From Polytrichum commune (Eukaryota > Streptophyta > Polytrichopsida > Polytrichales > Polytrichaceae): a stretch of 64,000 bases of DNA. Shown piece by piece: positions 59,641-64,000 of this stretch; position 1 is the stretch's first letter, and every line of letters starts with the position of its first letter. The position numbers and the translations under genes were made by a program. The notes beneath the pieces are model-generated. The model worked only from the letters and a program-made list of their open reading frames with translations. It ran no database searches and had not been told where the DNA came from. The stretch covers positions 35,141,501 through 35,205,500 of the forward strand of contig OX485805.1 in assembly GCA_950295325.1 (NCBI GenBank). Reading direction: 5' to 3'.

Positions 59641-60170
59641 TGCTGAAAAAGAAAGCTGAAGAATGAAAGAAACGAAACGAAACGAACGAACGAAGGAACC
59701 GAACCGAACCGCACCGCACCGCCCGCTTCAACTTCCACTTCGAACCTCACTATGACCATCCAGCCACCGAAATTCATATGATCACTTCTCATCTCTGGCC
59801 CCTAAGCTATCACATCGAACCACACTAAGAGCATCCAGCCACCCTACAAAGCCACCAAAATTTCTGCCGCCCCAGCTCTTACCTTGAACCTTACTAAGGA
59901 TCATCCAGCTCTCACCTCATACCTCACTAAGGAGCCCTTTGCCAACCCTAAACCAGCCATCTAAAGTCATTTGCGAGGTTCAAATTTCATCCCCCAGGGC
60001 TCTCACCTCAAACCTCTCCATGGGGCGACCACTGCCCTTCCCTCGAGTCACTCCCCCGCTCCAAATCGTGGCTGCAACCCTGCAAGCCTAGTTCAGAGGT
60101 CCGTTGTAATGCGGGGAACGATGGTAGGCTACTGCCGCGGCAGTCTTGTTCCCTTCCACTTTTGACGGTC
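59641..60170. other. Decaying satellite edge and (CGAAC)n tract
   Basis: A short tandem tract of AACGA/ACCGA/GCACC pentamers lies at about 59665-59722. Fragments of satellite sequence (GAACCACACTAAGAGCATCCAGCCACC) continue to about 59960. Confidence 0.5.
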
Positions 60171-60582
60171 TCATTGTGATGTCGAGTGCTTCAACGGGCC
60201 CACACTTGTTGCCTTCTCTAGCTCACGAATACAACCCCTAATTTCTAGTGCATATATGTTAACATCGACTTGAGGTTCATACCTGGGTCTCGCAAATTCT
60301 CGATAGATCATGTGATATCTCCACTTGTCTGGTCGTACCCACTCCAGCTTCCTTGCTAGCAATGTCTTCACCACTGTGAGTCTGGCTTCTCCGTATACGA
60401 GACCTTGACCGTGTGCGGTCTGGGGAGAATTCCAATGCCTTGACTGTGCTGTTTAAGCTATCATATCGTTGTTTCGGTTGTCTCATCCTAGATGCCCTTA
60501 ATTGCTTCCTGCTTGAGAAAAATGCCTTCCTCCTCCTCTTCGCCTTTGGTTTCACTAACTCTATCGGCGAGGACCCTGTCAT
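60171..60582 (-). pseudogene. Basic-protein coding remnant, frame-shifted, family unknown
   Basis: The frame 60582-60277 encodes a basic segment (KAKRRRKAFFSSRKQLRASR). It shifts near 60370 into LEWVRPDKWRYHMIYREFARPRYEPQVD in another frame. A related segment (IKRRKKRGKLYFSSTKALKTSR) lies at 61199-61408 on the same strand, so these are two copies of one family. I do not recognise the family. It may be part of a larger mobile element. Confidence 0.35.
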
Positions 60583-61936
60583 GTAACTGAACCGGCTTCA
60601 CAAATTCTACACTTCCCTCCTATGTGAACATCACTCTATCAATGTATGTGTCTCGCCTGTATTACATCCACACTAATATTCCATCCCATAATCTTTTTCA
60701 CATAATGTCGATATGTTTTGATTACAGTCAAGTTGCTATAAACATATAAGGAATCATAAAAATGAACATTAAAAAAATAGACACGGATGTCTAATAACAT
60801 TTATAGAAATAATTCAGAAGTAATCTAAAAATGAAGAATATCATGTTTTATAAAAATAAAAATGATAGTACAAATGATAATACATAATTCAAACTAAACT
60901 AATTAGAAGAAATATTCTGTATAGCCATACCTTGACGATACTCTTCCAACTAAACTAACTTATTCTAGCTTCTCCTTAAAGGTTAATGCTCTTCCCTTGC
61001 CCATTTCAATCTTCCACTCCAAAAGAAACACTTTACTTTAGGGTGTCCCTTATATCCACTAAATGGTTCACGTGGTCTCTGGTGTATTTATAAGTACGTC
61101 ACTCGGCATCCAGCCTCATGTTTGTTATTAATATATCTAATTTGGATTGGCATATGATCATGACTAACTTAAGTAATTGTTCCACTGCATTTTCAATTTT
61201 AATTCAAATTGACCCTTACCTTACACACCTTTCTGGCAAGATGTTCTACGTTTGGGAGGGAAACTTTGTTAATTCCATTTGTCTCGTATCTTTCGTGTTG
61301 TGCCTTCTTCCTTCCCATTCTACTTGTCTTCAATGCCTTAGTGCTACTGAAATACAACTTCCCTCTCTTTTTCCTTCTCTTGATATGATTTTGCATGTCA
61401 GGTATCACCCTTCCAGAGCATGTCTACTCCAACATTCCCAAAATCCTCCCTTGAACCGAACACATCTTACGGCACTCGAGAGTCCATAACTTATGATTCT
61501 AAAACAAAGGAGTTGAGTATCACGAGATCTTATACAAGTGTTCGCACGAGGGACAGTCCTATATTTAATGCCCAATTGGGTCTTTGTCATTCGTTCTATT
61601 CCTGTCTTGAAACGTCAAGTCTATCTCTAGACCTAGTTATGATACATGCTTTAAGTCGGCGCCAAATAATCAAATTTAATTGCTTGTCAAGTAGAATGTC
61701 TACCATGACTTGCACGCTGTACTTATATATATCGTGACAGCGTTACCCATCACTTTTAGACCCAAGGGCGGCTGTTTCCATATTGAAAATATTAGTGAAG
61801 CTTTCGTTCATAGTTCATCCATCATGTGGATCATGTCGTTGTCGTTGGCAGCCCATTTGTAATATATAGATGGCCCACAATGTTTAGAATCCTCTTTCAT
61901 ATTTCCATCTTGCCGCAAGGGCTCATTCCCCTTATC
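60583..61936. other. Upstream region of the MULE-like gene
   Basis: It includes AT-rich sequence, the second basic-protein remnant (61199-61408, minus) and the presumed promoter of the transposase frame. No terminal inverted repeat could be assigned without the right end of the element. Confidence 0.35.
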
Positions 61937-64000
61937 ATGGCTCATATTCCTGCTATTGGAGACTTGGGGTTGGCTGTCCTCTATGCAGATGGTGTGAGAG
62001 TCCCAGTTACCTTTCGGATGCAAGAGGACGGTCTAGCTTACGTGACGTCCCAACGTCTGAGTATTCGGTTCGGCTTCAGAGAGGATACTATTATTGTTGA
62101 CGAGGATATTTTTGATGTTGTCACGTCAGAACTTACATACACCCTTGGTCGGGTATCGCAGCGAGATGAGAACAATAACTTGTTTTGGAGTCTTCCTCCA
62201 GGTAGTTACCGAGTGTATGGCCTCACTGATTCTCAGATGGCTGCGTCTACTGAGATCCTCACTCCTCGTAATTCCTCTACGTGCACCATTCAAACTCCTC
62301 TGCCACGTGATGTGAAGGTCAAACTCGAGCCCGGTCTCGACACGCCAATTGTAGAAAACGTTAGAGTTCAGTCTGTAATTACACTTTCTTCAGATGAAGA
62401 GGGCAGTCCCACCAAGCCCCCGCCTCAGGTTATAGTTAGTGGGAATGCTCCTAAAGTATATCCTTTGTCCCAAGAGACTGTTAGCATATTTCCATTGCTA
62501 AAACAACTTGCAGGAAGGCCGGGAAAAAAAAATATTCTAAAAAAATTAGATTACTCAGTGATTAGACACGAGAGAGTAGAGTACCTTCCTGCTGAGTTCG
62601 ATGGTGTCGTCATATTTGAGTTGCCACCCGCTAGTGACACGGCCGCACGGTCACAGGCCAAGTCAATGCAGGGAATGGACAAGCGTTACGACGGCCATGT
62701 GTGGACGAAGACCATCACCACCAACATCACAAACGACTTTGGTTTGTCCTTCCGTTCTTCCGCTTGCGTTGGACACCTGCGTTGCAACAACAAGGAGTGC
62801 GAATATTTGATCCGCCGACCTCGTATTTTCGAAGTCAACGAGACAGAGTTTGAAGGTTGTACCCTCCAAGCCTTTGTAGTGGATCAAGCGCCCCCACCTG
62901 ACTCTACGTTTGTTTGCAAGGTATGTAAAGAACCCCCAACATGTATTGCTACATGTGGAGCGAAAATTTATTATGTTGCTGGCAAAAACAACCACACAAG
63001 AGCGTGCATCCACATTGGAACTCACGATCACCCTGTCAAGGTGGGCGACTACAGAGACACTAAGGCTGAGATCAGTGGCCTAATTGAAGAACAGATCGAG
63101 AAGACTCCTCAGGCTACCAAGAGTGCACTTGTGTTGGAGGCTAGCAAAGTTCTAATTGGCAACTATCTTCTTCAATCCGATGACGCGCCACCAAAGAAGC
63201 TCACTCTGGAGGAACTTGTTCCTGTATTCGACCGGTGCAAGGACATGGCTTCCCCGAACATCCGCAACAAGGTCATGAGCTTCCGATACCTCAAAAGGTA
63301 TGGTGTCATGGACTCTATCACCAAACTCCGTGGAATCAGTTTATGGGCCTTTGTTCAGGAGAACAAATTCCCTGGTCAAGGGGCTGATCTTGACAAGGTT
63401 TTTGTCTTCAAGATGTCGGAAGTCGGGCCTGGTAGTGGGGTAGACTTGGTGAAGCGTATGCAGCCCGGCGAAGATCTGGAGAATGCTTGGATGATGTTCG
63501 ACCATGTGAAACGGGTTAGACAATGGACCACAATGGCATGCCACGTGTATGACTCCACGTATTGTCGTGTCATGACCATTGCAAGTTGTGACATGCAATC
63601 GGAGGACTGTGATGCCCAGATCGTTTTTTGGAAGAATCTCAATGCTGTGATGGAGAGGAATGGTGTTGTCGATACCAACTTCAAGGGTTTCATGGCCGAC
63701 AGCGCCCAGGCCAATTGGAATGCAGTTCGGGTCATATATGGCAACGGGAAGAAGGAGGACCGCATGGATGACCGGGAGAGAACCTGTCAGTTTCATTGGA
63801 CCCAATCTATGGTTAAGTATACCGAGAAATACATTCCCGAAGAACTCTGGGAGCAGTACAAGAAGATGTGCCACCAATATAGGACCGCGAGGACCATGGA
63901 CGAAGCGGAAAACCTGTACCACGGGCTACGTGCATGGTGGGTATCCGCCGGGGCAGTGACAGAGAAGGCACTTGACAAACTGGAGCTCTGGCTTGCATTC
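61937..64000 (+). CDS. MULE-like transposase, 3' incomplete (runs off the window), at least 688 aa
   Basis: A single uninterrupted frame runs from ATG 61937 to the last base of the window. The N-terminal third is low-similarity. A Cys/His cluster follows: CVGHLRCNNKEC (277-288), CKVCKEPPTC starting at 327 and RACIHIGTHDHP near 360, which resembles FLYWCH/WRKY-GCM zinc binding in MULE transposases. The catalytic core looks DDE-like: CHVYDSTYC with D539, FKGFMADSAQANW with D588 and CQFHW with H620, the last two matching the MULE pattern of a second Asp followed by a C..H motif. The third acidic residue would be in or beyond the last 60 residues. There are no stops or shifts, so the copy is intact or young. 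Confidence 0.7.
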   Translation, partial: MAHIPAIGDLGLAVLYADGVRVPVTFRMQEDGLAYVTSQRLSIRFGFREDTIIVDEDIFDVVTSELTYTLGRVSQRDENNNLFWSLPPGSYRVYGLTDSQMAASTEILTPRNSSTCTIQTPLPRDVKVKLEPGLDTPIVENVRVQSVITLSSDEEGSPTKPPPQVIVSGNAPKVYPLSQETVSIFPLLKQLAGRPGKKNILKKLDYSVIRHERVEYLPAEFDGVVIFELPPASDTAARSQAKSMQGMDKRYDGHVWTKTITTNITNDFGLSFRSSACVGHLRCNNKECEYLIRRPRIFEVNETEFEGCTLQAFVVDQAPPPDSTFVCKVCKEPPTCIATCGAKIYYVAGKNNHTRACIHIGTHDHPVKVGDYRDTKAEISGLIEEQIEKTPQATKSALVLEASKVLIGNYLLQSDDAPPKKLTLEELVPVFDRCKDMASPNIRNKVMSFRYLKRYGVMDSITKLRGISLWAFVQENKFPGQGADLDKVFVFKMSEVGPGSGVDLVKRMQPGEDLENAWMMFDHVKRVRQWTTMACHVYDSTYCRVMTIASCDMQSEDCDAQIVFWKNLNAVMERNGVVDTNFKGFMADSAQANWNAVRVIYGNGKKEDRMDDRERTCQFHWTQSMVKYTEKYIPEELWEQYKKMCHQYRTARTMDEAENLYHGLRAWWVSAGAVTEKALDKLELWLAF

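Noticed and set aside
63341-63922. 193-codon minus-strand frame
   Set aside because: It is the antisense shadow of the MULE-like transposase coding sequence.

Overview
This window looks like nuclear DNA of a land plant. The evidence is GT-AG spliced genes of plant families (a receptor-like pseudokinase of the At3g03770 type, an mTERF protein, a PSY-type sulfated-peptide precursor, a TBCCD1 homologue) set far apart in AT-rich DNA full of MITEs, LINE debris, microsatellites and tandem repeats. The mobile-element content suggests a non-seed plant such as a moss, liverwort, lycophyte or fern, but nothing in the sequence fixes the species.

Layout. 1-5400: repeats only, including eight ~222-bp CAA-tailed tandem units (639-2285) and a ~317-bp tandem duplication (4531-5170). 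6479-10547 (+): an eight-exon LRR receptor pseudokinase. 11000-19900: MITEs and dispersed repeats, with a probable PSY peptide precursor on the minus strand at 15397-15675. 19891-20080: an apyrase pseudogene fragment. 21580-26140 (-): a complete nine-exon TBCCD1 gene with one GC-AG intron. 27700-34200: a dense cluster of Tourist-like MITEs (TTA duplications), TA-flanked MITEs and a fold-back repeat family. 36141-39685 (-): a three-exon mTERF gene with tandem repeats in both introns. 40459-43890: two non-LTR retrotransposon remnants in opposite orientation. 44000-51600: AT-rich DNA with MITEs, including a nested insertion at 46850-47728.

The most unusual part is 51728-64000. A complete eight-exon gene on the minus strand encodes a 1096-residue protein joining a ParB/Srx-like segment to a beta-class DNA methyltransferase-like domain with a decayed catalytic motif IV. 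Next comes a satellite of ~170-bp units, each with a 16-bp palindrome centred on GGATCC, interrupted by a (CTTCAC)22 tract and a hairpin-rich island. Beyond it a plus-strand MULE-like transposase reading frame of at least 688 codons runs off the window edge. Whether these parts form one element is inference, but their arrangement (divergent ParB-methylase and transposase genes around palindrome arrays) is the leading candidate for an undescribed system.

All four spliced gene models were built by hand. In each the exon lengths sum to a multiple of three and splice phases agree, which supports them strongly.
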